A DNA stretch of 44,866 nt, from positions 1 to 44,866 of the forward strand of contig JAJZSN010000014.1 in assembly GCA_021849745.1 (NCBI GenBank). The letters run 5' to 3'. Under the pieces are notes generated by a model, which was not told the DNA's origin, did no database searches, and was given only the letters and a program-made list of their open reading frames with translations. Positions 33,566-41,694 of this stretch are shown here, one piece after another. Every line of letters starts with the position of its first letter. Position 1 is the first letter of the stretch. This stretch comes from Bacillota bacterium. GTDB taxonomy: Bacteria > Bacillota > GCA-003054495 > Carboxydocellales > JAJZSN01. Both the position numbers and the translations under genes were made by a program.

Positions 33566-35434
33566 ATGCGAGGCGGTTATACAGGAACCTATCTGGATGT
33601 GAATTTAACCACCAGCCAGATTGAAAAGAAAACAGTGGATGAAAAAATGATACATGATTTTGTGGGCGGCGGTGGATTTAGTGCCCGCATTCTATGGGAA
33701 GAGATGGATGCATCCACGGATCCCCTGGGGCCTGAAAATATACTGATTCTTATGACGGGGCCTCTCACCGGCACCCTGGCACCCACCGGCAACTGCTGGT
33801 ATGTCGGATTCAGATCCCCCACCACCGGGATTTACGGCGAAGGCCGGGGCGGCGGCTACTGGGGACCGGAGCTGAAATATGCTGGTTATGACTACGTCAT
33901 TCTCCGGGGAAAATCAGAAAAACCTGTTTACCTCAATATCCATAATGATCAAGTCACCCTGGAGGATGCAGGTCATCTCTGGGGAATGGATTACTTTGAC
34001 ACCACCTATAAGCTGGAAGAAACTCATCCAGGTGCCAAGGTGCTGGGCATTGGTCCCGCCGGAGAGAACCTGGTGAAAAGTGCCATCGTGATGAGTGACC
34101 TATACCGGGCCGGCGGCCGGGGCGGAGCCGGGGCGGTAATGGGCTCCAAAAACCTAAAAGCCATTGTGGTTTATGGCAGCAACAGCGTCCGGGTGGCCGA
34201 TCCTGAAGGCTTTAAAACCATTCTGGATGAAGTGAACAAAACCATCTATGAACACCCTGCCACAGCGCAGCTGATGCCGGATTACGGAACGGCTTGTCTG
34301 GTCAATGGCATGAATGCCTTTGGCGCACTGCCTACCCACAATCATAAGAGTGGCACCTTTGACGGAGCTGAAAAAATCAGCGGCGAAAAAATGGCAGAAA
34401 CCATTTTGGTAAAAACCCGCAGCTGTTTTGCCTGCAACATCAAATGCACTCGCTACACCAAGGTGGACGAAGGGGAATACGCCGGAGTGGAAAGTGAAGG
34501 ACCGGAATATGAAACCGTCAACGCCTTTGGATCCCGCTGTGGCGTGGACAACTTAGAAGCCATCGCCATGGCCAATATGAACGCCAACCGCCTGGGGCTA
34601 GACACCATCTCCGCCGGTACAATGATTGCCTTTGCCATGGAACTCTATGAAGAAGGTATCCTTACCCAGGAAGAATGCAACGGTCTGGACCTCCGGTTTG
34701 CCAGTCACCAGGCCATGAACACCCTGCTCCAGGATCTGGCTTATCGGAAAGGGTTGGGAGATATCCTGGCGGAAGGCGTGCGCACTGCGGCGGAAAAAAT
34801 CGGCAAAGGATCCGAGAAGTACGCCATGCACGTCAAAGGACTGGAACTCACCGCCACTGAATTGCGGTCAGCTCAAGATTCCGGGTTGGGCCATGCGGTG
34901 GCCAACCGGGGCGGTGACCATCTGCGTCCCTGGTCACCTGCCTTCACCCTCTTTGGGTTTGGTCAGGCAGAAATTGACCTTAGCGGCACCCCGGACCCCA
35001 TTGTACCGGAGGACAAGGCCCGAGTGGTGAAAGCCATGGAAAAAGCAGCAATCTTCACCGATCTCAACGGCATGTGCAAGTTTACCGTTCTCTGCAACAC
35101 CCTGTCACCGGCCCAGCTGGCCCGACTCTATGAAACCATCACCGGCATTCCCATGGATGTGGAACGGCTGGAAACCGTAGTGGAACGAACTCTGACCCTG
35201 CAGCGGTCGCTGAACCTCTATCGCTACGGGATGAAACCCGCTCAGGACACTTTGCCGGACCGATTCCTGAAAGAACCTGCTCCCAGCGGCCCGGCGGAAG
35301 GCAAAGTCAACGAGTTGTCCCTCATGCTGAAAGAGTATTACGAAAAGTCCGGATGGGATGAGCAGGGATATCCGTTGACTGAGCGCTATGAGACCCTGGG
35401 CCTGGAATTTGTGAAAGCGCAACTGGGAAAATGA
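33566..35434 (+). CDS. Aldehyde ferredoxin oxidoreductase, tungsten enzyme
   Basis: A 622-residue tungstopterin enzyme of the AOR family, which oxidises aldehydes to acids (or reduces acids) with low-potential electrons. The N-terminal domain opens GGYTGTYLDVNLTTSQIEKK and includes TGPLTGTLAPTGNCWYVGFR and RGGAGAVMGSKNLKAIVVYG, cofactor-binding segments. The [4Fe-4S] cluster ligands are C287, C290, C294 and C504. ATG 33566 follows AAAGGAG. It is flanked by its ferredoxin-like partner and a MoaD-like protein, a common AOR gene trio. The substrate is unknown; the family also holds members acting on aromatic CoA esters. Confidence 0.95.
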   Translation: MRGGYTGTYLDVNLTTSQIEKKTVDEKMIHDFVGGGGFSARILWEEMDASTDPLGPENILILMTGPLTGTLAPTGNCWYVGFRSPTTGIYGEGRGGGYWGPELKYAGYDYVILRGKSEKPVYLNIHNDQVTLEDAGHLWGMDYFDTTYKLEETHPGAKVLGIGPAGENLVKSAIVMSDLYRAGGRGGAGAVMGSKNLKAIVVYGSNSVRVADPEGFKTILDEVNKTIYEHPATAQLMPDYGTACLVNGMNAFGALPTHNHKSGTFDGAEKISGEKMAETILVKTRSCFACNIKCTRYTKVDEGEYAGVESEGPEYETVNAFGSRCGVDNLEAIAMANMNANRLGLDTISAGTMIAFAMELYEEGILTQEECNGLDLRFASHQAMNTLLQDLAYRKGLGDILAEGVRTAAEKIGKGSEKYAMHVKGLELTATELRSAQDSGLGHAVANRGGDHLRPWSPAFTLFGFGQAEIDLSGTPDPIVPEDKARVVKAMEKAAIFTDLNGMCKFTVLCNTLSPAQLARLYETITGIPMDVERLETVVERTLTLQRSLNLYRYGMKPAQDTLPDRFLKEPAPSGPAEGKVNELSLMLKEYYEKSGWDEQGYPLTERYETLGLEFVKAQLGK

Positions 35435-35721
35435 TAACAGTTACCATTAAAGTGCTAGGTCCTCTGATCAAAATCACCGGTGCCTCCACCTTCACCATGG
35501 ATCTGGTGGAAGGCACCACCATCTGGGGACTGCTGGAACAAGCATTTGAGGTATATGGAGAACCGATGAAAGCAGAAGTGATGAATGGTGCCGGGACTGA
35601 CCTGGCTCCCTATTATATAATCCTCATAAACGGCCGCAATTGCATGCTCATGCACTATATGGATACGCCACTGAAAGATGGACAGGTGATCCACATCATG
35701 CCGCCAGCGGCCGGCGGATAA
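35431..35721 (+). CDS. MoaD/ThiS-family sulfur carrier protein
   Basis: A 96-residue ubiquitin-fold protein ending in Gly-Gly (MPPAAGG), the end that is thiocarboxylated in sulfur carriers. MoaD-type proteins supply sulfur for the dithiolene of molybdopterin, and copies next to AOR genes are thought to serve the tungsten cofactor. Its ATG overlaps the AOR stop (ATGA), so translation is coupled. The N-terminal ~30 residues (ITVTIKVLGPLIKITG) fit the first strands of the fold. A strong terminator follows. Confidence 0.85.
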   Translation: MITVTIKVLGPLIKITGASTFTMDLVEGTTIWGLLEQAFEVYGEPMKAEVMNGAGTDLAPYYIILINGRNCMLMHYMDTPLKDGQVIHIMPPAAGG

Positions 35722-35725
35722 AGAC

Positions 35726-35764
35726 AAAGACCTTTCTCCCGATGTAAGGGGAGAAGGGTCTTTC
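35726..35764 (+). terminator. Intrinsic terminator of the AOR operon
   Basis: AAAGACCTTTCTCCC and GGGAGAAGGGTCTTT pair across a short loop, with a T-rich tail. Confidence 0.85.
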
Positions 35765-36068
35765 TTCGTTGAAATATGGTTGGTCAGAGGGCCTGGCGGC
35801 ACTGGAATGACAAAGACAAAGGAACTTTTGCTTTTGGGTAAGACCGAAAGGAAGCGGTTTTTCTTTTAGCACGGGCCGGCTGAAACCCGGCCAGGTGTAT
35901 GGCTGGAATAAGGAATACTTTAAAGCTTTTCCTCATATCCTTATTACAGCGACGGAAATAACAATTCAAACCGCCAGATCAAGCTTGCGGAAAAGCTTAA
36001 ACCAACTACGAACTATGAACCATGAACCATCAACTACGAACTACGAACTAAAAAATCGAGGTGAAAAA
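35765..36068. other. Intergenic stretch with small hairpins and a heptamer array
   Basis: No gene seen. It holds a GGCCGG/CCGGCC hairpin near 35874-35892, a 10-bp inverted repeat AAGCTTTTCC (35923-35932) with GGAAAAGCTT (35989-35998), and the array at 36004-36049. Confidence 0.6.
36004..36049. repeat. Heptamer array AACTACG/AACTATG
   Basis: Six units AACTACG, AACTATG, AACCATG, AACCATC, AACTACG, AACTACG, then AACT; the reverse complement of the GTTCRTA family. Confidence 0.85.
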
Positions 36069-37076
36069 ATGCTCACCATCGGAATTCTAATCTTCAGTTT
36101 GGGCATCATTCTGGTCAGCGCTGAACTATTCACCAACGGTATAGAATGGCTGGGTAAGCGCCTTTGCCTTAACGAGGGTGCGGTGGGTTCTATCCTGGCG
36201 GCGGTAGGGACGGCCCTGCCGGAAACTCTGATTCCCATTATCGCCATCCTCTTCGGGGGCGGCCAGGAGGCGGCCACGGAAATCGGCATCGGGGCCATTA
36301 TGGGGGCTCCTTTTATGCTGGGGACCTTGGCTATGTTTATTACCGGACTGGCTGCTATAATCTTCAGGCACAGGCGGCGGGTTAGCTGGATGCAGATCGA
36401 CCGCCGGTTGATGACCAGGGATCTGGCATTTTTTTTGGGGGTTTACTCGCTGGCTATCCTGGCCGGGTTTCTTAATAGTAAGGATATCAAAACTATAATA
36501 GCCCTGACCCTGGTTGCTGCTTATATAATTTATGTTTTTAAAACCCTGCAAGGCGGCGAATGCACCTCGGAAGCCGATCTTAATCCTTTGTTTCTGGCCC
36601 GGAATAACCATTTTCCGGCTATGGGCATTATCTTGACCCAAGTTTTGCTGGCCCTGGCAGGGATTGTTGTGGGGGCTGAATTCTTTGTGGAATCTATCAA
36701 AGAACTTGCGCCCCGGTGGGGTATCTCTCCCTTGATTCTGTCCCTCATTATCGCTCCTGTAGCCACTGAACTGCCGGAGAAATTCAACAGTATCATCTGG
36801 GTGCGCAAGGGAAAGGATACCTTGGCTTTGGGCAATATTACCGGGGCCATGGTGTTCCAAAGTTCAATCATCCCAGCTATCGGTATAACCCTAACTCCTT
36901 GGCAATTCGCCTGGCCGGGAGCGCCCCTGGTTAGCGCCATCATTGCCCTTTTTTCAGCTGGGGTTGTCTATTTTACCCTGCGTAAACGGGGGCGACTGAC
37001 CCCACAAAATCTCTTGATGGGAGGATTTTTCTACGTATTATTTCTAATTCTTATTCTAAACGGTGTTATTGTTTAA
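36069..37076 (+). CDS. Sodium/calcium-type cation antiporter
   Basis: A 335-residue integral membrane protein of the CaCA superfamily with about ten helices. The two alpha-repeats carry the acidic signatures AAVGTALPETLIP (first half) and APVATELPEKFNS (second half), which line the ion site. The ion could be Ca2+ against Na+ or H+. ATG 36069 has GAGGTG upstream; the frame is open further back through the heptamer array but without a site. It is a single gene between the AOR operon and the tungstate transporter, with no visible link to either. Confidence 0.85.
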   Translation: MLTIGILIFSLGIILVSAELFTNGIEWLGKRLCLNEGAVGSILAAVGTALPETLIPIIAILFGGGQEAATEIGIGAIMGAPFMLGTLAMFITGLAAIIFRHRRRVSWMQIDRRLMTRDLAFFLGVYSLAILAGFLNSKDIKTIIALTLVAAYIIYVFKTLQGGECTSEADLNPLFLARNNHFPAMGIILTQVLLALAGIVVGAEFFVESIKELAPRWGISPLILSLIIAPVATELPEKFNSIIWVRKGKDTLALGNITGAMVFQSSIIPAIGITLTPWQFAWPGAPLVSAIIALFSAGVVYFTLRKRGRLTPQNLLMGGFFYVLFLILILNGVIV

Positions 37077-37153
37077 GTTACAATGCAAAATATTTTCCAT
37101 TCTTAGCAGGAGATTTTAAAAAGATAGAGAATATTAATTCTAAAATAAATATA

Positions 37154-37262
37154 ACTCCGAACCGTTTAACCTAAGCCCAAGGGTATGGTTACCGGTCGTG
37201 TTGCTTAGCAACGTTTTAGGGTTTTCCGGGAAACTGGAACGCCTCCCATTGTGGAAAGGAGT
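37154..37262 (+). ncRNA. Moco/Tuco-type riboswitch candidate in the tup leader
   Basis: Helix 1 is ACTCC (37154-37158) with GGAGT (37258-37262). Inside are AACCTAA (37168-37174) with TTAGGGTT (37216-37223), a GTTGC-TTA-GCAAC hairpin (37200-37212), and CCGG-GAAA-CTGG with a GNRA loop (37226-37237). The 3' block GCCTCCCATTGTGGAAAGGA lines up with the AOR leader, and the distance from the GNRA hairpin to it is identical. A terminator follows before tupA. Confidence 0.65.
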
Positions 37263-37273
37263 CTTTAACTTCG

Positions 37274-37307
37274 TCAGACAATCCTTTTTCCTATTGTCTG
37301 ATTTTTT
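37274..37307 (+). terminator. Leader terminator before tupA
   Basis: TCAGACAAT and ATTGTCTGA pair across a ten-base pyrimidine-rich loop and are followed by a T run. It lies 129 bases before the tupA start, so it is likely conditional. Confidence 0.85.
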
Positions 37308-37435
37308 ATTGGCCATATTTGCCCATAAAATGAAGTTTTGACTCTCTTATTAAATCATTTTAATAGGAGGGATGTCTAATGTAGCATTGATATTGATTAA
37401 AAGGATTGATAAAATTTATTGGAGGGATTATTATC

Positions 37436-38308
37436 ATGAGAAAAATCACCGGCAAACTTACTTTGGTTTGGACTATTATTTTTTCATTATTATTGACAAT
37501 GAGTTTTAACGCAGCAGCTTTTTCCGCACCCGCAGCAAAAAAAGTTCCTGCCAAAAAAGTACTTAAGATTGAACCGGAAGTAGTTCTGGCAACTACTACC
37601 AGTACTCAGGATTCCGGATTGCTGGATGTAATGATTCCTGCCTTTGAAAAGAAATGGAACAAAAAAGTGAAAGTAAAGGTCATTGCGGTGGGAACGGGTC
37701 AAGCTATTCAGCTTGGCAAAGACGGAAACGCTGATGTTATCCTTGTTCACTCTAAAAAGAGTGAGGACGAATTCGTAGCCCAAGGTTATGGCTTCAAAGC
37801 TTATGATGTCATGTATAACCAGTACTTAATTGTTGGTCCGACCAATGACCCTGCCAATATTGCCGGCGCCAAAACCGCCCTTGAGGCTTTCACCAAAATT
37901 GCTGAGGCTAAAGGAAAATTTATTTCCAGAGGCGATGATTCCGGTACCCATAAAAAAGAAGTCAGCATCTGGGGTAAAGCCAAGATTAAGCCTGAAGGTA
38001 ATTGGTACCTTTCCGCCGGTCAGGGGATGGGAGAGACCCTGCGTATGGCTGATGAAATGGGAGCTTATACCCTGGTGGATGAGGCTACCTTCCTGACCAA
38101 TAAGACCTCTCTGAAAAATCTTAGCCAAGGGGATAAGGAGTTATTTAACCAATACGGAATTATTCAAGTGAAGTCCACCAAAAAACCGGTAGCAGCCAAT
38201 GAATTAATTTGGCATTTCATCAGTCCGCAAGGCCAAAAAACCATTAAAGATTTCGGGAAAAACAAATATGGCAAATCCATTTTTGTACCTAATGCTAAGA
38301 AAAGATAG
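37436..38308 (+). CDS. tupA: Tungstate ABC transporter, substrate-binding protein
   Basis: A 290-residue exported binding protein that captures tungstate for import. A signal peptide covers residues 1-~30 (RKITGKLTLVWTIIFSLLL...). The oxyanion motif TTTSTQDSG is at 53-61, as in TupA proteins, and a second site segment is SRGDDSGTHKKE. The mature start is Lys/Ala/Pro-rich. ATG 37436 has GGAGGG nine bases upstream; the in-frame ATG at 37406 does not. The permease and ATPase genes follow in order. The structured leader suggests control by the tungsten or molybdenum cofactor. Confidence 0.93.
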   Translation: MRKITGKLTLVWTIIFSLLLTMSFNAAAFSAPAAKKVPAKKVLKIEPEVVLATTTSTQDSGLLDVMIPAFEKKWNKKVKVKVIAVGTGQAIQLGKDGNADVILVHSKKSEDEFVAQGYGFKAYDVMYNQYLIVGPTNDPANIAGAKTALEAFTKIAEAKGKFISRGDDSGTHKKEVSIWGKAKIKPEGNWYLSAGQGMGETLRMADEMGAYTLVDEATFLTNKTSLKNLSQGDKELFNQYGIIQVKSTKKPVAANELIWHFISPQGQKTIKDFGKNKYGKSIFVPNAKKR

Positions 38309-38323
38309 ACAGGAGAAGTAGAC

Positions 38324-39034
38324 ATGGAGGGAATGTGGAACTCAATACTGGATGTGCTAAAACTCTTCCTTTCCGGGGATCAGAAACTATATGAGATTAT
38401 CTTTCTCTCCTTGAAAGTATCATTTTCGGCCGTACTAATAGGGGTGCTCATAGGCATCCCTATTGGTTCCTTCATGGGCATGGTTGACTTCAAGGGACAC
38501 AAATTGATGGTGATTCTGATTTATACCCTTATGGGTATGCCCCCGGTGCTGGCGGGGGTAGCTATTTATTTACTTCTTTCAGCCAATGGACCCCTTGGCC
38601 AATGGCAGTTGTTGTTTACTCCAGGCGCCATGATTATGGCCCAGGTAGTATTGGTAACCCCTATTATAGCCGGTTTAACCATGGTTGCTGTCAGGAGCAG
38701 GGTGAAAATATTTTTTGAGTCTGCTGTAAGTTTAGGTGCTAATAAGGTGCAAATAGCCTGGCTGATAACCAGGGAAGCTAAGAATGGTATAATGGCAGCG
38801 GTTGTTACTGCTTTTGGGAGGGCCATAGCGGAAGTGGGTGCGGTTATGCTGGTTGGAGGAAACATTGAAAACTATACCAGAGTGATGACCACTTCTATTA
38901 TTTTAGAAACTCGCAAGGGCAACTTTGACTTAGCCTTGGGATTAGGGATTGTGTTGTTGGTTATTTCCTTTCTGATTAATGGTTTCTTGGTGGCAGGAGT
39001 ACTTCCATACTTGCAGCGGGGTGAACAAGTTTAA
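38324..39034 (+). CDS. tupB: Tungstate ABC transporter, permease
   Basis: A 236-residue inner-membrane permease with about five helices. It starts MEGMWNSILDVLKLFLSGDQ. The ATPase-coupling EAA-like loop is SLGANKVQIAWLITREAKNG. ATG 38324 follows AGGAG with eight bases between. It starts 15 bases after tupA and ends in a TAATG overlap with tupC. Permeases for phosphate or molybdate are related, but the TupA neighbour favours tungstate. Confidence 0.93.
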   Translation: MEGMWNSILDVLKLFLSGDQKLYEIIFLSLKVSFSAVLIGVLIGIPIGSFMGMVDFKGHKLMVILIYTLMGMPPVLAGVAIYLLLSANGPLGQWQLLFTPGAMIMAQVVLVTPIIAGLTMVAVRSRVKIFFESAVSLGANKVQIAWLITREAKNGIMAAVVTAFGRAIAEVGAVMLVGGNIENYTRVMTTSIILETRKGNFDLALGLGIVLLVISFLINGFLVAGVLPYLQRGEQV

Positions 39035-39768
39035 TGGAACACGCATACAGCTTAAAAGGAGTTATGGTTGAAAAAAAGGACAGAGAAATTTTAAGCATAG
39101 CCGAAACAAATTTTGCAGCCGGTAAAAGATATGCCATAATCGGCCCCAGTGGAGCAGGTAAGACTACTTTACTACGGGTTCTCAACCTCTTACAGGAACC
39201 TACCAGGGGACAAGTCCTTTACTACGGTCAAGAGCTCATATATAGTGGTAGTAACAGACTTGCCATCCAGCGGACCATGTCCATGGTTTTCCAAAAACCG
39301 GCCATGTTTAGTGGCGATGTGTTTTACAATGTTGCTTTGGGTCTTAAGTTGCATGGAATGGCGAAAAAGGATATCAAGGGAAGGGTGGAAGAGGCCTTAG
39401 AGGTAGTGCGGTTGAGTCATCTGGCTAAACAGTCTGCTCTAACCCTTTCCGGTGGTGAAGCTCAGCGGGTCGCTTTGGCCCGGGCCCTGGTGACCCGGCC
39501 CAAAATACTGCTCTTAGATGAACCTACTGCCAACCTTGATCCCTTAAATGTTGCTATCATTGAAGAAGCTATTAAAAGCTTGCACACCGACAATAAAAAT
39601 ACAATCATCATGATAACCCATAACTTACACCAGGCTAAGCGCCTGGCTGAGGAAGTTATTTATATGAATAATGGCGCTATAGTGGAACAGGGTACTGTTG
39701 CAGAAGTACTGCTTAACCCTAAAAACAAAGAAACCCAGTTATTCGTTTCAGGGGAAATGGTGTATTAA
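39034..39768 (+). CDS. tupC: Tungstate ABC transporter, ATP-binding protein
   Basis: A 244-residue ABC ATPase. Walker A is GPSGAGKTT, the Q-loop is VFQKPAMFSG, the signature is LSGGEAQR, Walker B is ILLLDEPTAN, and the switch His is in MITHNLHQ. The first codon overlaps the tupB stop. It would energise the TupB channel. A GC-poor region with short repeats follows and no terminator is obvious until the palindrome at 39881. Confidence 0.94.
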   Translation: MEHAYSLKGVMVEKKDREILSIAETNFAAGKRYAIIGPSGAGKTTLLRVLNLLQEPTRGQVLYYGQELIYSGSNRLAIQRTMSMVFQKPAMFSGDVFYNVALGLKLHGMAKKDIKGRVEEALEVVRLSHLAKQSALTLSGGEAQRVALARALVTRPKILLLDEPTANLDPLNVAIIEEAIKSLHTDNKNTIIMITHNLHQAKRLAEEVIYMNNGAIVEQGTVAEVLLNPKNKETQLFVSGEMVY

Positions 39769-39880
39769 CAATTAGAACTACTGTAAATAACCAATGTTCA
39801 GTTTCAGGGGTCCAGAAATAAAAGGCAACCACGGAGCGTCACAGAGAACACAGAGAAAAAACGAAAAATTTTGTTGAGCA

Positions 39881-39911
39881 TTAGGGGTTAGCTTTTAAAG
39901 CTAACCCCTAA
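39881..39911. repeat. 15-bp perfect palindrome built from AGGGGTT units
   Basis: TTAGGGGTTAGCTTT (39881-39895), one base, then its exact reverse complement (39897-39911). The following CCCTGTTCCCTGACC continues the same heptamer family as at 3822, in the opposite direction. Confidence 0.85.
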
Positions 39912-39953
39912 ACCCTGTTCCCTGACCGAAAAATAATCCCCAAATTTTCTTTT

Positions 39954-39983
39954 GTATAATCTCCCGACTACCAATTAATACTA
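39954..39983 (+). promoter_or_regulatory. Candidate sigma-G-type promoter for ger set 3
   Basis: GTATA (39954-39958), an 18-base spacer and AATACTA (39977-39983). This fits the Bacillus sigma-G pattern GHATR and CATWHTA except for the first base of the -10, and would start transcription about 30 bases before the A gene. Confidence 0.5.
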
Positions 39984-40022
39984 TAATATATCGTATCCAT
40001 CTTTTTCCCGGAAAGGAAAGCC

Positions 40023-41636
40023 ATGTTTAATCGAATTTTCCGTAAGGTAAGGGATTCAATAAAATATGGTACGGGCATCAATGTTTCCGGCGGAGATGAG
40101 CATCAGTCCCAGGTAGATAGCAGGCTGGATAATAACCTGCAACGCCTCAAGGGTATCTTTGAAGGGTGTGCCGATGTGGTTTTCCGGGAGTTCTCTCTGG
40201 GTACCGAGGAGCCGGTCCGGGCGGCCCTGCTTTTCGTTGAAGGCCTGGTGGAAATGGTGGCCATTAATGAGAATATCATGAAACCCTTAATGTATGAGGC
40301 CGGTCACCGGAACCCTGCTATTACTAATATTTTTAAACTAGTTAAAGAAAAAGCCCTTACTATAGGAAAAGTTAACGAAACCACCAATATGGAAGAGGTG
40401 GTGGAATTTATCCTTTCCGGGTATGCTGCTATTTTCATTGACGGTTCTCAACAGGTCATGCTGGCCCATGTCCGGGGCGGAGAACACCGAGCGGTGGAAG
40501 AGCCCTCTTCGGAGGTTGTGGTCAGGGGACCGCGGGAAGCCTTTACTGAAACCCTACATACCAATATATCCTTGGTTAGGAGGCGATTGAAAAATCCTGA
40601 CCTGAAGGTGGAAATGCGGAAAGTAGGCCGCCGGACTAAAACTGACCTGGCTATTCTCTATATCAAAGGCATAGTCAATGAAAAAATCATCAGAGAAGTA
40701 AAGGAAAGGTTAAACCGGGTTGATGTGGATGGGACGGTAGCGTCCCGCAGCCTGGGAGAAATTATCCAGGATACCTCCTGGACCCCTTTCCCCTTGATTA
40801 CCTATACTGAGCGTCCCGATAAACTCACCGCCCAACTTCTGGAGGGCCGGGTGGCCATAATGGTGGACGGGACTCCTATCATCCTGACCGTTCCGGTTTT
40901 ATTTATGGAGCAGCTTCAATCATCGGAAGATTATTATGAAGGGTTTTTTCCTGCTTCGGCCATTAGGTTGCTAAGGTTTATGGCTATAAATATTGCCTTG
41001 CTGTTACCGTCATTGTATGTGGCGGTAACCACTTTTCACCAGGAGATGCTGCCTACTCCTTTGTTAATCAGTCTTGCCGGGGCCAGGGAAGGGGTTCCTT
41101 TTCCTGCTTTTGTAGAGGCTTTAGTCATGGAAATTACTTTTGAGATACTGCGAGAAGCGGGAATCCGATTGCCCAGACCAGCGGGACAGGCGGTTAGTAT
41201 AGTGGGCGCTTTGGTTATCGGAGATGCTGCCGTGTCGGCCGGGATAGTGTCCCCGGCTATGGTTATTATCGTATCTCTAACGGGGATAGCCAGCTTTACC
41301 ATTCCTGGCTATTCTTTTGCATTGGCTCTTAGGTTGCTGCGGTTCCCCATTATGTTCCTGGCCGCTACCCTGGGCCTTTTCGGGATAATGATGGGTTTGA
41401 TTTTCCTGCTGATTCATCTGGTATCCTTGCGGTCTTTCGGTATGCCATACATGTCACCAATAGCCCCTGCTACCTATGGGGATTGGAAGGACACTTTCGT
41501 CCGTTTCCCCTGGTGGGCTATGGTAACCCGACCCCGGCTCATTGGCCAGAAAGACCCGGTTCGTCAGGCCAGGGGGCTGCAGCCTAAGCCCCCCGATAAG
41601 GACAAAGGGGGTAGTGGCAATCCTGGAAGCAGGTAA
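40023..41636 (+). CDS. Spore germination protein, GerAA family (set 3)
   Basis: A 537-residue A subunit of a germinant receptor in the spore inner membrane. Motifs are VVRGPREAFTETLHTNISLV, RVAIMVDGTPIILTVP, AGAREGVPFPAFVEALVMEI and LPRPAGQAVSIVGALVIGDA. ATG 40023 follows AAAGGAA. It diverges from the other two A subunits in the N-terminal domain (a TNIFKLVKEKALTIGKVNET region), so it likely senses a different germinant together with its B. Its 3' end overlaps the remains of a B gene start. Confidence 0.93.
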   Translation: MFNRIFRKVRDSIKYGTGINVSGGDEHQSQVDSRLDNNLQRLKGIFEGCADVVFREFSLGTEEPVRAALLFVEGLVEMVAINENIMKPLMYEAGHRNPAITNIFKLVKEKALTIGKVNETTNMEEVVEFILSGYAAIFIDGSQQVMLAHVRGGEHRAVEEPSSEVVVRGPREAFTETLHTNISLVRRRLKNPDLKVEMRKVGRRTKTDLAILYIKGIVNEKIIREVKERLNRVDVDGTVASRSLGEIIQDTSWTPFPLITYTERPDKLTAQLLEGRVAIMVDGTPIILTVPVLFMEQLQSSEDYYEGFFPASAIRLLRFMAINIALLLPSLYVAVTTFHQEMLPTPLLISLAGAREGVPFPAFVEALVMEITFEILREAGIRLPRPAGQAVSIVGALVIGDAAVSAGIVSPAMVIIVSLTGIASFTIPGYSFALALRLLRFPIMFLAATLGLFGIMMGLIFLLIHLVSLRSFGMPYMSPIAPATYGDWKDTFVRFPWWAMVTRPRLIGQKDPVRQARGLQPKPPDKDKGGSGNPGSR

Positions 41637-41676
41637 AATATCCAGCAAACAAGCAGCGGGATTGATGGTTAATACA
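41614..41676 (+). pseudogene. Fossil start of a GerAB gene between the A and C genes of set 3
   Basis: In the frame starting GTG 41614 the sequence reads VAILEAGKISSKQAAGLMVN, which lines up with the N-terminus of the other B subunits (VLEQGKISGRQAYLLIIN). The upstream AAAGGGGG stands where the other B genes have AAGGTGG, and it overlaps the A gene end just as the live B genes do. Similarity stops after about 20 codons, where the C gene's ribosome site begins. Confidence 0.75.
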
Positions 41677-41694
41677 GGAAAGGAGGCGGCGGTC

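Larger units (their letters stand above)
39769..40022. other. Intergenic region before the third ger set
   Basis: No gene seen. It holds an imperfect CACAGAG-type repeat (39831-39856), the palindrome at 39881-39911 and a sporulation-type promoter candidate at 39954-39983. Confidence 0.6.
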
